From Nesterenkonia pannonica (GTDB lineage Bacteria; Actinomycetota; Actinomycetes; Actinomycetales; Micrococcaceae), in contig NZ_CP080575.1 in the NCBI RefSeq assembly GCF_019575955.1, forward strand, positions 434,001 to 498,000: a stretch of 64,000 bases of DNA. Reading direction: 5' to 3'. Of the stretch, positions 41,014-51,075 are shown in pieces. Numbering within the stretch: the first letter of the stretch is position 1; every line of letters starts with the position of its first letter. The notes under the pieces were generated by a model. The model saw only the letters and a program-made list of their open reading frames with translations. It was not told the DNA's origin and ran no database searches. Both the position numbers and the translations under genes were made by a program.

Positions 41014-41887
41014 GGACGGAGCGCAGAACCTGCGCCAACCCATCCTCGTGGACGCTGCCGGTGACCTCATCGGCGGCGTCCTTCACCTCGTCGATCGCCT
41101 GGCCCATCGCCACGCCGCGGTGAGCCCACTGCAGCATCTCCACATCGTTGAGCCCGTCCCCGACGGCCACGGTCGCCTCCCGCGGGGCACCGATCCGCGC
41201 TCGCAGGCCCTCCAGGGAGGATGCCTTGGTCACGCCCTGCGCCGCCACGTCCAACCATGCGGACCATCCGACCGAGTAGGTCACGCCCTGCAGTCCGATG
41301 CCGCGGACGGCGTCGGCGAAATCGTGGGCGGTGGAGTCCTCGGAGTTCACCACCAGCCGGACCGCCTGGGTGCGCTTCATCTCTTTGAAGCTTGTGGGCT
41401 CGGCGACCAGCCCGAAGCTCCGGTCCTCGAACCGTTCGGTGGCCACGAAGTGGCTTACCGCGTCCTCGATGGCGAACCGTGCCGTCGGCAGCTGCCCTGC
41501 GAGGGTTTCGAGCGCCTCAGCGGGGTCGAAGACCTGTCGGTCGATGACCTCGTAGTTGTCCTCCAGGGCCGTGTCGATGCGGAGGGTCACGCCGCCGTTG
41601 GAGCACACCGCGAAGCCGTGCGTGATGCCGAACGCCTCGATGATGGGCAGGGTGGCCAGCAGGGACCGCCCGGTGGAGATCACCACGGTGTGCCCCGCAG
41701 CCACCGCGGCGCGCCCGGACTCGCGCACAGCGTCGGTCATGTGCCCGTCGTGATCGACGATGGTGCCGTCCACGTCCAGGCACAGCATGCTGGTGCCCTC
41801 GACGAACTCGAAGGTGCCGCCTTCGCCCGCAGCAGGAACGGAGAAGTCGGCCGGGCGGGTGGGGTCGGACAGTTCGGTCGGTCTCAT
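41006..41887 (-). CDS. HAD-superfamily (Cof-type) phosphatase
   Basis: About 293 residues, undamaged frame. Motif I MLCLDVDGTIVDHDG, motif II VVISTGRS, motif III Lys in GVTKASSLEGL, motif IV VAVGDGLNDVEMLQWAHRGVAMGQA: a Cof/YidA-type sugar- or cofactor-phosphatase with a C2B cap. An in-frame scar at 41453 reads DAVSHFVATE instead of DAAGHFVATE. I use ATG 41885-41887; an upstream in-frame start near 41926 exists. Substrate unknown. Confidence 0.85.
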   Translation of the reverse strand: MRPTELSDPTRPADFSVPAAGEGGTFEFVEGTSMLCLDVDGTIVDHDGHMTDAVRESGRAAVAAGHTVVISTGRSLLATLPIIEAFGITHGFAVCSNGGVTLRIDTALEDNYEVIDRQVFDPAEALETLAGQLPTARFAIEDAVSHFVATERFEDRSFGLVAEPTSFKEMKRTQAVRLVVNSEDSTAHDFADAVRGIGLQGVTYSVGWSAWLDVAAQGVTKASSLEGLRARIGAPREATVAVGDGLNDVEMLQWAHRGVAMGQAIDEVKDAADEVTGSVHEDGLAQVLRSVLS

Positions 41888-41977
41888 AGGGACTAATCTA
41901 TCCGGGGAGAACACGTGGTTCCTCACGCTGGATGCTGACGGCCCAGCGGAGGAGGCCCCAGATCAGAGGAGCTTCAC

Positions 41978-42881
41978 ATGTCGAGGACGGCGAAGACGGT
42001 CACCATCACGTCCGGCGAGTACACCGCAGAGATCGCCCTGCGGGGCGGGCAGCTTCTGACGCTGACCAGCGGCCATGACAGTCTGGTGGTCCCGGCGCAG
42101 GCCGCCGAGGGCGCCTTCCCGGGGCGGTGCTGGCCCCGTGGCCCAACCGGGTCGCAGGCGCGAAGTATCTGCACGAGGGGCAGAAGATGCACCTGAGCAT
42201 CACCGAGCCGGAGACGGGCTCGGCCATCCACGGGCTGCTCACCGACGTGCGGTTCGACATCCTGCTGCGCCGGGCCTCCGAGGTGCACCTGCAGGGCTTC
42301 ATCCCGCCTGCCGAGGGGTACCCGTTCCCGCTCGAGGTGGTTATCATCTACCGGGTGGGCGCGGCGTTCGGCATGGCGGTGACGCTGATGGCCCGCTATG
42401 TGCCGCAGGAGGGCGATGAGCGCTCGCTCGCCGCGGCACCCTTCGGAGTCGGCTTCCATCCTTACCTGACAGTAGGCGAGGCGCCCCTGAAGGAATGCCG
42501 TCTGCGGCTGCTTAAGCCCGCACGGTGGCTCAGACCAAGCCCTCGGGCAAAGTGGTGGACAAGCTCCCGGTGTCCGGGGATCTGGACCTCACCGGCGGGC
42601 CGCTGCTCACCGGTAAGCGCATCGATCACGCCTACACGGATCTTCCGAAGGAGGGGTGGACGGCGGAGCTCACCCATGGGCCCTCGGGCCTCGGCGTCCG
42701 CATGATCTCCGACACCCCTTGGGCTCAGGTGTACACCGGGGACCGCATCGGTCGGGCCGGTGTGGCCGTGGAGCCGATGAGCTGCCCTCCCAACGCGTTC
42801 AACAGCGGGGAGGATCTTGCGTTCCTCTCACCTGGTGAGTGGTCCAGGACCGGCTGCTCCATCGAGGCGATCCGCACCTGA
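41978..42881 (+). CDS. Aldose 1-epimerase (galactose mutarotase) family protein
   Basis: About 300 residues. VLAPWPNRVAGAKYLHEGQKMHL contains the N-R substrate motif, SAIHGLLTDVRFDIL the conserved His-Gly, PFGVGFHPYLTVGEAPL the second His, and GVAVEPMSCPPNAFNSGEDL the catalytic Glu and the C-terminal P-N-A-F. It interconverts sugar anomers and fits the sugar-use genes elsewhere in the window. GCTTAAGC at 42510 causes a false frame (restores RLPARTVAQTKPSG); a base is lost near 42120; scar 42613 reads K for R. Confidence 0.88.
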
Positions 42882-42927
42882 TCGGCGCTGACCCGGTGAT
42901 CGGCCGCCTTCCCGTGAGCGCAGAGGC

Positions 42928-44104
42928 GTGACGCCGCCGCGCGTCAGCGCCGCCTGGGCCCGCGGGGCTGTCGTCGCTGCCCAGGGGATCCCCGCCCCGG
43001 GCGGCCCAGGCGAGCACCGCGACGCCGCTGAGGTGCTGCGAGAGCTCGGACTGATCCAGCTGGACCCGCTGACCCGGGTCTCCACCGCCCAGCGGCTGAC
43101 CTGCCTGACCCGGCTGTCCGGCCATGCGCGTGCGGAGCAGGTGGACGCGGCGCTCTGGCCGGATCCGGCCGTTTATGGCCCTGCCTCCTTCGAAGCATTC
43201 ACGAAGGTGGCGTGCGTCTTCCCGGTGCAGGACTGGCCGCTGCTGCGCCTGCGCAGGGAAGCGGTCCGAGCCCGTCACGGCCACAAGGTCGAGGCGGGAG
43301 TGCGCGATCGGATCCTGGAGCTGGTGGCCGAGCACCCGCAGGGCGTGGCCACCGGAACTGTTGAGAGCGAATTCGGGCCGGAGCGCACTGCCGGATGGCA
43401 GTGGTCTCAGGTGAAGAAGGCGACGGAGCTCATGGTGCGCATGGGGATCTGGTCATCACGGCGCGCCGAGGTGCGGTGCGGCTGTTCGATCTGCCGGAGC
43501 GGGCGCTGCCGCCCGGAGTGCGCGAGGCCGAGCAGCTGCCTGCCGATGAGCTCAGGGCCGGTTTGGCCCGCCGCGCCGCCGGCGCGCTGGGGTGATGACA
43601 GTCGCCGACTTCGCCCATCACTATCACGTCAGCCGGGCCGATGCTGGCCAGGGCGTGGAGGCGGCAGGCCTGCTGCCGGTTGCGGTCGAGGGCTGGAAGG
43701 ATCTCGCATACGTGACGCCTGAGACGGTGGAGCGCGGCGCACCGGAGCCCGGTTTGGGTCCGGTCAGCCATGCGCGGCTGATCGGGCCCTTTGACCCTCT
43801 GCTGAGAGATCGGGGCCGGGCCCAGCGGATCTTCGGCTTCGACTACCGGTTCGAGGCGTATGTGCCCCGCGATCAGCGGATCTACGGCCACTACGTCATG
43901 GGGCTGCTCTCCGGGAACGAGCTGATCGGGCGAGCAGACGTCCGGCGCCGCGCCGGGGAGCTGGTGGTGGGTCAGACCTGGCACGAACCGGGTGTCCGGC
44001 GGCGCAGCGCAGAAGCTCGCAGCGCAGCTGCCGCCGCCACACTCGCCCGCCAGCTGGGCGTGCAGATGGTGCATCAGCCCAGCGAAGGCGGGATCGATGA
44101 GTGA
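42928..44104 (+). CDS. YcaQ/AlkZ-like winged-helix DNA glycosylase family protein
   Basis: About 392 residues. Members unhook DNA crosslinks or bulky N-alkyl adducts. The N-terminal Q-x-D motif is present in LGLIQLDPLTRVSTAQRL, and the C-terminal block reads IGPFDPLLRDRGRAQRIFGFDYRFEAYVPRDQRIYGHYVMGLLSGNELIGRADVR, strongly family-like. One G is lost near 43446 (restores MGDLVITARRG). It uses GTG 42928 and overlaps the following acetyltransferase by 8 bases. An intact GCCGGC at 43578 shows that not every copy of the motif is miscalled. Confidence 0.84.
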
Positions 44105-44696
44105 GCGGAATCTTTGCCTGGCCGCGCCGCCTATGGAGCACGGGCCTGTGCGGCTGGAGCCGCTCGCCGCGGAGCACGCTGCGGACCTGGCAGAGGCGGT
44201 GGTGCCCGGTGAGCTGTGGCGCACCTGGTATGCCTCTGTTCCGGCGCCCGAAGCCGTGGGGAGGAGATCGAGCGGCGCCTGCAGAAGCAGGCCGAGGGCG
44301 ACATAGCCGCGTGGGCGGTCGTCGAGCGTCGCACCGGCAGCGCGGTCGGGATGACCACCTATCTGAACTTTGACCTGGCTCATCGACGTCTGGAGATCGG
44401 CTCCACCTGGCTCGGTCAGAAGGTGCAGGGCACCGGCATCAACCCCGCGATGAAGCTGCTGCTTCTGCAGCGGGCGTTCGAGGAGCTGGGCTGCATTGCG
44501 GTGGAGTTCCGCACGCATTGGCACAATCACCAGTCCCGTGCGGCGATCGCCAGGCTCGGAGCCAAGCAGGACGGGGTGCTCCGCAACCACCGAATCCTGC
44601 CGGATGGGACGCTGCGGGACACCGTCGTCTTCTCGATCCTTGATTCGGAGTGGCCCGCGGTGAAAGTACCTCCACCATCGGCTCACCAGGCGCTGA
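44097..44696 (+). CDS. GNAT acetyltransferase (RimJ/RimL-like)
   Basis: About 200 residues, N-acetyltransferase of the ribosomal-protein/small-molecule type: MEHGPVRLEPLAAEHAADL, WAVVERRTGSAVGMTTYLNFDLAHRRLEIGSTWLGQKVQGTGINPAMKLLLLQRAFEELGC, VEFRTHWHNHQSRAAIARLGAKQDGVLRNHRILPDGTLRDTVVFSIL, the acetyl-CoA-binding loop being Q-x-T-G-I-N. A G is lost near 44258. I place the stop at 44694-44696 (KYLHHRLTRR-stop) assuming another indel near 44665; unrepaired, the frame runs on to 44821 into the next promoter, which is unlikely. Confidence 0.8.
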
Positions 44697-44776
44697 TCCC
44701 TCAGCTGATGCTGAAGGCGCGGCGAGCTCTGCCGCAGGTAAGAGGCCGGAGACCGCAGACAGGTGCGTTCCGCATA

Positions 44777-44792
44777 TTACGTAATTACGTAA
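44777..44792. promoter_or_regulatory. Perfect 16-bp palindrome TTACGTAATTACGTAA (operator)
   Basis: The sequence equals its own reverse complement and contains tandem TTACGTAA units, strikingly A/T-rich in this genome. It lies 18 bases upstream of the ArsR-like start codon, overlapping where a -10 element would be. The likely operator for autoregulation by that ArsR-fold protein. Confidence 0.75.
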
Positions 44793-44810
44793 AACATGTA
44801 TTATGTCGCC

Positions 44811-45312
44811 ATGAGTCATGACGAGCGCATAGCTGCCCTGGAGCGGCGGGTGGCCGCACTGGAGGAGCAGCGGCATGCTCCGGTCGAGACTGAGGCCGGG
44901 TCGGGGCCGATGGCACCCTCTGGGCTCTGGACGGGCTGCGTTCCCGTCTCCCCGAACCGGGCGGGGTGCTCATGGTTTACTCCGTGCAGACGCCGAACGG
45001 GGCCAATGCGCGCTGGCAGATGGCCGCGCCTGCTGAGGCGTTCTTCGACTCGGACTTCGCGGAGCGCGCCGAAGCGCTCTCCGCTCTGGGGCATCCCGCA
45101 CGTCTGCGGATCGTGCAGCGGCTCATGAGCGACGCGGACACGGTGCAGGATCTGGTGGGCACTGGCGAGTTCGGCACCAGCGGGCAGATCTACCACCACA
45201 TCAAGCAGCTCACCGCCGCAGGATGGCTGCGCTCCGTCGGCGGCGGGCGGTACGAGGTGCCCGCCGCTCGCGTCGTCCCCTGCTGACCACTCTGCTGGCG
45301 GTCGACCGATGA
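44811..45312 (+). CDS. ArsR-family winged-helix regulator
   Basis: About 167 residues. After a coiled-coil-like start (DERIAALERRVAALEEQ) and a linker comes AEALSALGHPARLRIVQRLMSDADTVQDLV.TGEFGTSGQIYHHIKQLTAAGWLRSVGGGRYEVP, an ArsR-type DNA-binding domain, with C-terminal LLTTLLAVDR. I see no paired metal-binding Cys, so the signal is not obviously a metal. Base losses near 44916 and 45276. The stop overlaps the next start (ATGA). Heads a three-gene unit with a small membrane protein and an M23 peptidase. Confidence 0.8.
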
Positions 45313-45494
45313 GGCGGATGATCGCACGCCTGAGAAGGCTGTGGACCGCGCTGCTGATGGCTGCGCTTCTGAGCATCCTCGCCGACATGCTGGGGCTCAT
45401 TAGCCCTCCCGGAGGACTCGTATGGGTCCTGGCCGTGATCGGGGCGATCGTGCTGCTCTCCGCCGCCATGGGGTGGCCCCGCGCGCGCCGGTGA
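45309..45494 (+). CDS. Small two-span membrane protein of unknown function
   Basis: 61 residues, undamaged: basic start RRMIARLRRLW, span 1 TALLMAALLSILADMLGLI, short loop with PPGG, span 2 LVWVLAVIGAIVLLSAAMG, basic end. It overlaps the ArsR stop by 4 bases and the M23 start by 4 bases (GTGA), so it is almost certainly translated. No family recognised; it may anchor or assist the peptidase. Confidence 0.65.
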   Translation: MRRMIARLRRLWTALLMAALLSILADMLGLISPPGGLVWVLAVIGAIVLLSAAMGWPRARR

Positions 45495-46191
45495 AGGAGC
45501 CCGTCGAGGTGGCCGCCCCGGTGCGAGGACGATGGATTGCCGTGAACAGTCCGGGCCAGAAGATTCCGAGCCACGGCGGCGCACGGTCGCGGGGGCAGCT
45601 GAGCGCCGCGGACATCACACACCCGACCCACCATGAGCCCGACGAGAACCCTCCGCTGGTCCGGCGGGGCTGGCGGGGCAGCCGACCTGAGGAGTTCACG
45701 TGCTTCGGCGCGCCCATCCGTGCGATGGCCGACGGCACCGTGACGGAGACGGCGGACGGCCAGCGCGACCAGCGTGCGCGCAACACATGGCCGACTCTGC
45801 TGTGGATGATGACTGTCGAGGGGCGGTGCGCGAGCTGCTGTTCGGCTATCGGGGCATCTTCGGCAACCGGGTGGTGATCGCACACGACGACGGCACCTGC
45901 GCCGCCTACGCCCACCTCAAGAGGGGCTCCGTCACGGTGCGGCCGGGCCAGCGCGTCGCCCAGGGCGACCTGATCGGACGGCTCGGGAACACCGGCAACA
46001 CGTCGATGCCGCACCTGCACGTGCAGCTGATGGACCATCCCGTCATCGATGCCGCAGCGGGCATCCCGATGCGCTGGACGAACATCGAGCTGGAGGACAT
46101 CGACCCCCAATGGCAGAAGCACGCCAAGGCGCCTGAGAGGTCAGCCCTGGAAGGCATGCCGCGCGACGGTCAGATCTTCCGTGCGTTGTAG
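45491..46191 (+). CDS. M23-family metallopeptidase-like protein
   Basis: About 234 residues, LytM/M23 fold. The metal/catalytic end is SMPHLHVQLMD (H-x-H) after GNRVVIAHDDGTCAAYAHLKRGSVTVRPGQRVAQGDLIGRLGNTGN, and the earlier SHGGARSRGQLSAADI supplies the H...D pair. This version usually acts as a peptidoglycan or peptide hydrolase. No signal peptide is evident, so access to the wall would need the small membrane protein or it acts inside. A base is lost near 45823. Confidence 0.78.
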
Positions 46192-46232
46192 GCTGAACGC
46201 CGAGTCTTCAGACCCCACACCAAGGAGGAGCC

Positions 46233-46718
46233 GTGGCGACAGTCCGCGACGTGACCATCGAAATCCCTGCCGGATCCCGCGTGAAGTACGAGATCGACCA
46301 TGAGACCCACCGCCTCCGCCTGGACCGGGTCCTCTTCACGTCCATGCAGTACCCCACGCACTACGGGTACTTCGACGACACCCTCGGCGAGGACGGCGAC
46401 CCCCTCGACGCGCTCGTCTGCATCCCCGGCGTCGACCTGATCCCCGGCGTAGTCGTCGAGGCCCGCACCATCGGCATGCTGAACATGACCGACGACGGCG
46501 GAGGCGACGCCAAGCTCATATGCGTCCCGGACGACAAGCGCTTCGACAGCATCACCGAGCTCTCCGACCTCGACGAGCAGCTGCTCAAGGAGATCGAGCA
46601 CTTCTTCACCCGCTACAAGGACCTCGAGCCGGGGAAGTGGGTCAAGATCGAAGGATGGGAAGGCCGTGAAGAGGCCGAAGCCGAGCTGCAGCGCAGCATC
46701 GAGCGCTACAAGGGCTGA
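46233..46718 (+). CDS. ppa: Inorganic pyrophosphatase
   Basis: Undamaged 161-residue family I soluble pyrophosphatase: PAGSRVKYEIDHETHRLRLDRVLFTSMQYPTHYGYFDDTLGEDGDPLDALV contains the E, K/R, Y and the D-x-D-P-x-D metal signature; DDKRFDSI and HFFTRYKDLEPGKWVKIEGW complete the site. It hydrolyses PPi to drive biosynthesis. GTG 46233 follows AAGGAGGAG. A strong terminator follows directly. Confidence 0.95.
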   Translation: MATVRDVTIEIPAGSRVKYEIDHETHRLRLDRVLFTSMQYPTHYGYFDDTLGEDGDPLDALVCIPGVDLIPGVVVEARTIGMLNMTDDGGGDAKLICVPDDKRFDSITELSDLDEQLLKEIEHFFTRYKDLEPGKWVKIEGWEGREEAEAELQRSIERYKG

Positions 46719-46736
46719 GACGCCCCTGCTCCATGA

Positions 46737-46774
46737 GATGAGCCCGCACCCACCGGAAGGGGTGCGGGCTCATC
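46737..46774. terminator. Perfect 15-bp hairpin after ppa
   Basis: GATGAGCCCGCACCC at 46737-46751 pairs exactly with 46760-46774 around an 8-base loop. It stands 18 bases after the ppa stop and just before the convergent peptidase stop, so it may serve both directions. No T-run. Confidence 0.8.
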
Positions 46775-46798
46775 CGCGTCTGAGCCTCGACGGGCCGA

Positions 46799-48978
46799 TC
46801 AGCGCACGGGCTCAGCGGCCCCCAAGTGATGTGCGAGGAACGCGTAGTCCCAGGCGCGCTCCCTCCACTGCTCGTACCGTCCCGAGGCGCCGCCGTGGCC
46901 GCCGTCCATCTCACATTTGAAGACGATGGGCGCCTGACCCTGCTGATGCTCGCGCAGGGCCTGCACCCACTTGGTAGCTCCACATAGAGGACGCGGGTGT
47001 CGTGCAGCGAGGTGACGGCCGCGATCGCCGGATATGCAGTGTCACGGACGTTCTCATAGGGGCGTAGGACTTCATCAGCTCATAGACCGCCGCGTCCTCG
47101 ATGGGGTTGCCCCACTCCTCCCACTCCAAGGCTGAGAGCGGCAGGTTCGGATCGAGGATGGTGGTGAGGTTGTCGACGAACGGCACCTGCGCCACGATCG
47201 CCCGGTACTTCTCAGGAGCCATGTTCGCCACAGCGCCCATCAGGAGTCCGTAAGCAGAGCCGCCGAGGGCGGCCACACGGTCAGCCGCGCCCCAGCCCTG
47301 GGCGACGAGGTGATCGGTGGCGGCGATGAAGTCGGTGAACGTGTTGGTCTTCGCGAGCTTCTTGCCCGCCTCGTACCAGGCCCGGCCCAGCTCGCCGCCG
47401 CCGCGGATATGCGCGATCGCGAACACGATCCCGCGGTCCAGCAGGCTCAGCCGGGCGATGCCGAAGACCGGGTTCATGCTGATCTCGTAGGAGCCGTACC
47501 CGTACACCAGCAGCGGGTTGGTGCCGTCGGCGGTCACGTCCCGGTGGTGGATGACCGTGACCGGCACCTGGGTGCCGTCCTCGGCCGTGGCCCACACGCG
47601 GCTGGTCCGGTAGGCGTCGAGGTCGACATCATGGACGGGCGTCTGGCGCCGAAGGGCCGGCGCGGCCACATCGTCGTGCGCGATGTCGTAGATGCGCGGC
47701 GGGGTGAGCCAGGAGGTGTAGACCACCCGGAAGATCGGAGCCTCATACTCGGCCGCAGCGAGGCTGAGCGTGTACAGCTCCTCCTCAAACTGCGGAGAGT
47801 CCAGTGAGGACGGCGCCACCGGCGCCCCGCCGTCGCGCACCTGCCGGATGGTGTCCAGGGGGAGCAGGAAGACCGACTCGACCGTGTCGACCCGTGCGGT
47901 CACCAGCACCTGGGACGCGGTGACGATCAGGTGCTCATCGACCTTCACCGTGTCCTCATGGGAGAGCAGGGGCCTGCCGGGGCTGAAGGTCTCAGCGCCG
48001 ATCTGGGCCTCCAGCTCCTCCGCAGTGGTCAGGGAGACTGAGTTGTTGGGCCCCTCGGCGCTGTGGACCAGGACGATGCGGCGCTCGCCGTCGAGCTCTA
48101 TGGGCTCGGCGCTGTGCAGCAGGCGGCGCGTCTCGGGGACGAGGAGCCGCGGCTCGGCGGAGGGGTCGGAGACGTCGAGGGTGCGGGTGGCGTTGTACTC
48201 CGAGTTGCCGGAGACGATGACCAGCTCCTTCTTGTCCGCGGAGAGGCCGAACCCGGTCCACAGCTGCTCGTCGCCTATCTCGAGCAGCAGCCGGTCCTCC
48301 TCGGCGGCGGTGCCCACCGTGTGCTGGTAGAGCCGGTATGGACGCCAGGCGGCGTCCGCCACCATGTAGTAGACGCGCTGGCCCGTCGGCTCGAGCAGGC
48401 CGCCTCCGTGGACGCTGTCGACCTGCTCGGCCAGGTTCTCGCCCGTGGTGAGGCTCCGCAGGCGCAGGGTGTAGTGCTCATCTCCGCTGGTGTCCTCGGT
48501 GTAGGCCAGCAGGCTGCCGTCGGCGCTGATGGAGAGTCCGCCGATGGAGTAGAAGGGGTGCTCGGCGGCCTCGGCGTTGGTGTCGAAGTAGACCTGCTCA
48601 CCGTCGAGCTCCACGCCCGCCTCCACCTGCGGTGGCTCCCAGGACTCCGGGTCCTCAACGGGCACCCGGCAGAAGATGGGGTGCTGCTCGCCCTCGATGG
48701 TGCGGGAGAAGTACCAGAAGCCTCCTCGGCGGGATGGGACGGAAAGGTCGGTCTCGACGGTGCGGTGCCTGATCTCTTCGAAGATCGCCTCACGCAGCGG
48801 CTGCTGCTCGGCGGTGACCGCATCGGTGTAGGCGTTCTCGGCCTCCAGGTGCGCACGGACCTCGGGAGTCCTTCTCGCGCAGCCACTCGTAGGGATCGGT
48901 GAACGTGTCGCCGTGATGGGTGCGCTCGACGGGCACCTGCTTGGCCTGCGGCGGAGTGGTCGTCGTCATGACTGCCAT
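46799..48978 (-). CDS. Prolyl oligopeptidase family serine peptidase (oligopeptidase B-like)
   Basis: About 725 residues: N-terminal DPYEWLREKDTPEVRAHLEAENAYTDAV, seven-bladed propeller, then alpha/beta-hydrolase. The nucleophile motif reads AALGGSAYGLLMGAVANMAPE; the family has GGSAGG, and the scar at 47250-47255 (GCTTAC for GCCGGC) exactly explains the Y. Asp in TSLHDTRV and His in DGGHGGASGRY complete the triad. It cleaves oligopeptides after basic residues. Base losses near 48870, 48700, 47060, 46977 and 46825. The start is 5 bases after the response-regulator stop. Confidence 0.9.
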
Positions 48979-48982
48979 TCCA

Positions 48983-49637
48983 TCAGAGATCGAGGCGCGC
49001 CTGAGCCACCAGCACGGCCAGCTGTGCGCTGGAGTCGGCGTCGACCGCGCTCATCGCCCGGCTGATCGTGCTCTTGACGGTGCTGGGGAGATGAACAGCT
49101 CCTCGGCTATCTCGCCGTAGGTCATGCCGGATCCGACCAGCTGAGCGACCTGGATCTGCCGCTCGGAGAGCTTCTCCGCCTGGGCGCGGGCATGCTCGCA
49201 GACCGGGTCGGTGCGCGGAGCGATGTAGCTGGAGATCAGCCGGGAGGTCAGGGCTGGGAGATCATCGGGTCCCTGCACGGGCCATCCGGATCGCTGAGGC
49301 GAGGCGTTCGGCGGCATCGTTCTTCAGCAGGAACCCGGCGGCACCTGCTTCCAGGGCGCCGCGCATGTACACCTCGGTGTCGAAGCTGGTGACCGCAAGA
49401 ACAGCGGGCGGGCTCAGGGAGCTGCGGAGCGCGGGTCGCCTCCACTCCGTCCATCTCCCCGCGCAGCTGCAGGTCCATGAGGACGACGTCGGGCCTGACG
49501 GTGCGGACCAGCTGCAGGGCGTCGACGCCGGTGGAGGCTGTGCCGACCAGGCTGAGGTCGGAATGCTCGGAGAGGATGCGTCGGAGCGAGTCGAGCACCA
49601 GCGGGTCGTCGTCCACCATCGCCACCGTGATCTGCAC
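48983..49637 (-). CDS. NarL/FixJ-type response regulator
   Basis: About 217 residues. Receiver: MVDDDPLVLDSLRRIL (acidic pocket) and VVLMDLQL with the phospho-acceptor Asp near residue 55, then VLAVTSFDTEVYMRGALEAGAAGFLLKND. LuxR-type helix-turn-helix: LSERQIQVAQLVGSGMTYGEIAEELFISPSTVKSTISRAMSAVDADS. Indels near 49090, 49270 and 49410-49440 split it. Partner of the sensor kinase 49 bases upstream. Confidence 0.86.
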
Positions 49638-49685
49638 GCCCGGCAGTCTATCGGCTGGCTCGGATGAGCCGCAGGCGGGTCAGTC

Positions 49686-50936
49686 TCAGGGATCCGGAGG
49701 GCCCCAGGGCAGCTCGACCCGCAGGTGAAACATGTGGTCCTCGTGGGTGACGTCGGCGCGGCCGCCCAGCAGCTCGGCGCGTTCCCGGATTCCGATCAGC
49801 CCGGTGCCTGAGCCGCCGGCGAAGGTGCTCGGGCCGCTGCTGCGGCTGCTCACCTCCAGGCGCACCCCGCGCTCCGGGTCGCCCACGATGCGGCAGTCTG
49901 CGGCACGGTCCGAGCTGTGGCGCAGGGCGTTGGTGAGAGCCTCCTGGGTGATGCGGAAGATGCCGCGCTGCAGGGCCTCAGGCGCGGAGGAGTATCCGTC
50001 CAGCAGCACGTAGGGCCGCAGGCTGAGCCCCGCAGAGACAGCATCCTCGAACAGGTCCTGGAGGTCTTGGCCCCGGCGGGCGCTCTGGTGGGAGCCGAGG
50101 AGCGGCGCCGCCCTCCCGCAGTGAGGTGAGCAGAGTCCTGAGGTCGAGCAGGGCCTGATCGGCGTAGCTGCGGGTGGTGCGCAGCGCGTCGTCGAGATGC
50201 TGGACCTCGCCGCGCTGAGCGCTCTTCTCCAGGCTGCCCACCTGCAGCGACAGTCCGGAGAGCCTGCCCGCCAGCGTGTCGTGGACCTCGCGGGCCAGCT
50301 CCTGGCGTTCCCGCTCGCGAGCCAGTTCGCCGCTGAGCTCCTCGGCGCTGTCCTGGGCCGTTCGGGCCTCGACCGCAGCCTGCTGCGCCGAGCGGCGCAG
50401 CCGCGCCCAGAGCGCGATGCCCACCACCAGGCCCAGGCAGATCACGGCCATCGCGGCGACCAGCAGCTGGCCTGTGCGCTGGTAGTCCTCGTCGGGCCAC
50501 CCCTCAGGGCATTGAGGTGGATGGCGGCATTCGCCAGGATGGCGGCGACTCCCGCTGCGGCCACCGCCCCATGCCAGCGCTGGCGCGCCCGTGCCATCCA
50601 TACGGTCAGGCCCACGGCCAGGACCAAAGGATCAGCCTGCACGATGAGTGCGTTCGCGGCGCCGGCGCACAGCAGCAGGCTGGGCAGCCGCCGGTACCAG
50701 GGGAGGGTGAGCAGCACGAGCGTACCCAGCATGAACTGGACCACGCCGAAGTCGGTGACCTCGTCCGTGTGCGGGTCGATGGCCCGGACGGACGTCATCA
50801 GTGAGCTGGTGAGCAGCAGAATGCCGACAGCGATCATCAGCACGACCGCAGCGCCTGAGAGCAGTGCGCGCAGAGCGGCTCGGCGGCGGCTGCTGGGGTC
50901 ATTCCGCCAGTCTACTGAGCGCGCCGGGCCTCTCAT
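49686..50936 (-). CDS. Two-component sensor histidine kinase (HisKA_3/DesK class)
   Basis: About 415 residues. Four to five spans in the N-terminal half (AAVVLMIAVGILLLTSSL, FMLGTLVLLTLPWY, LLLCAGAANALIVQADPLVLAVGLTVWM, LLVAAMAVICLGLVVGIALWA), a coiled linker, the phospho-acceptor ELAREVHDTLAGRLSGLSLQVGSLE, then HATPase: ITQEALTNALRHSSDRA (N box) and GSGTGLIGIRERAELLGG (G box). Little outside the membrane, so the signal is probably membrane-borne. Base losses near 50505, 50105 and 50065. Start taken at ATG 50936. Confidence 0.83.
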
Positions 50937-51075
50937 CAGGCCGGATCGGGGCGCGCACTGTGCCCGATCGGGCATCCGGGTCCGCCTGATCCCCGTCCAG
51001 CGGGAGCTTAAGATCCGGGCAGGCTGAGCAGCAGCGCAGACCGCGCACTTCTCGTTCCCTACTGAAGACAGGTGC

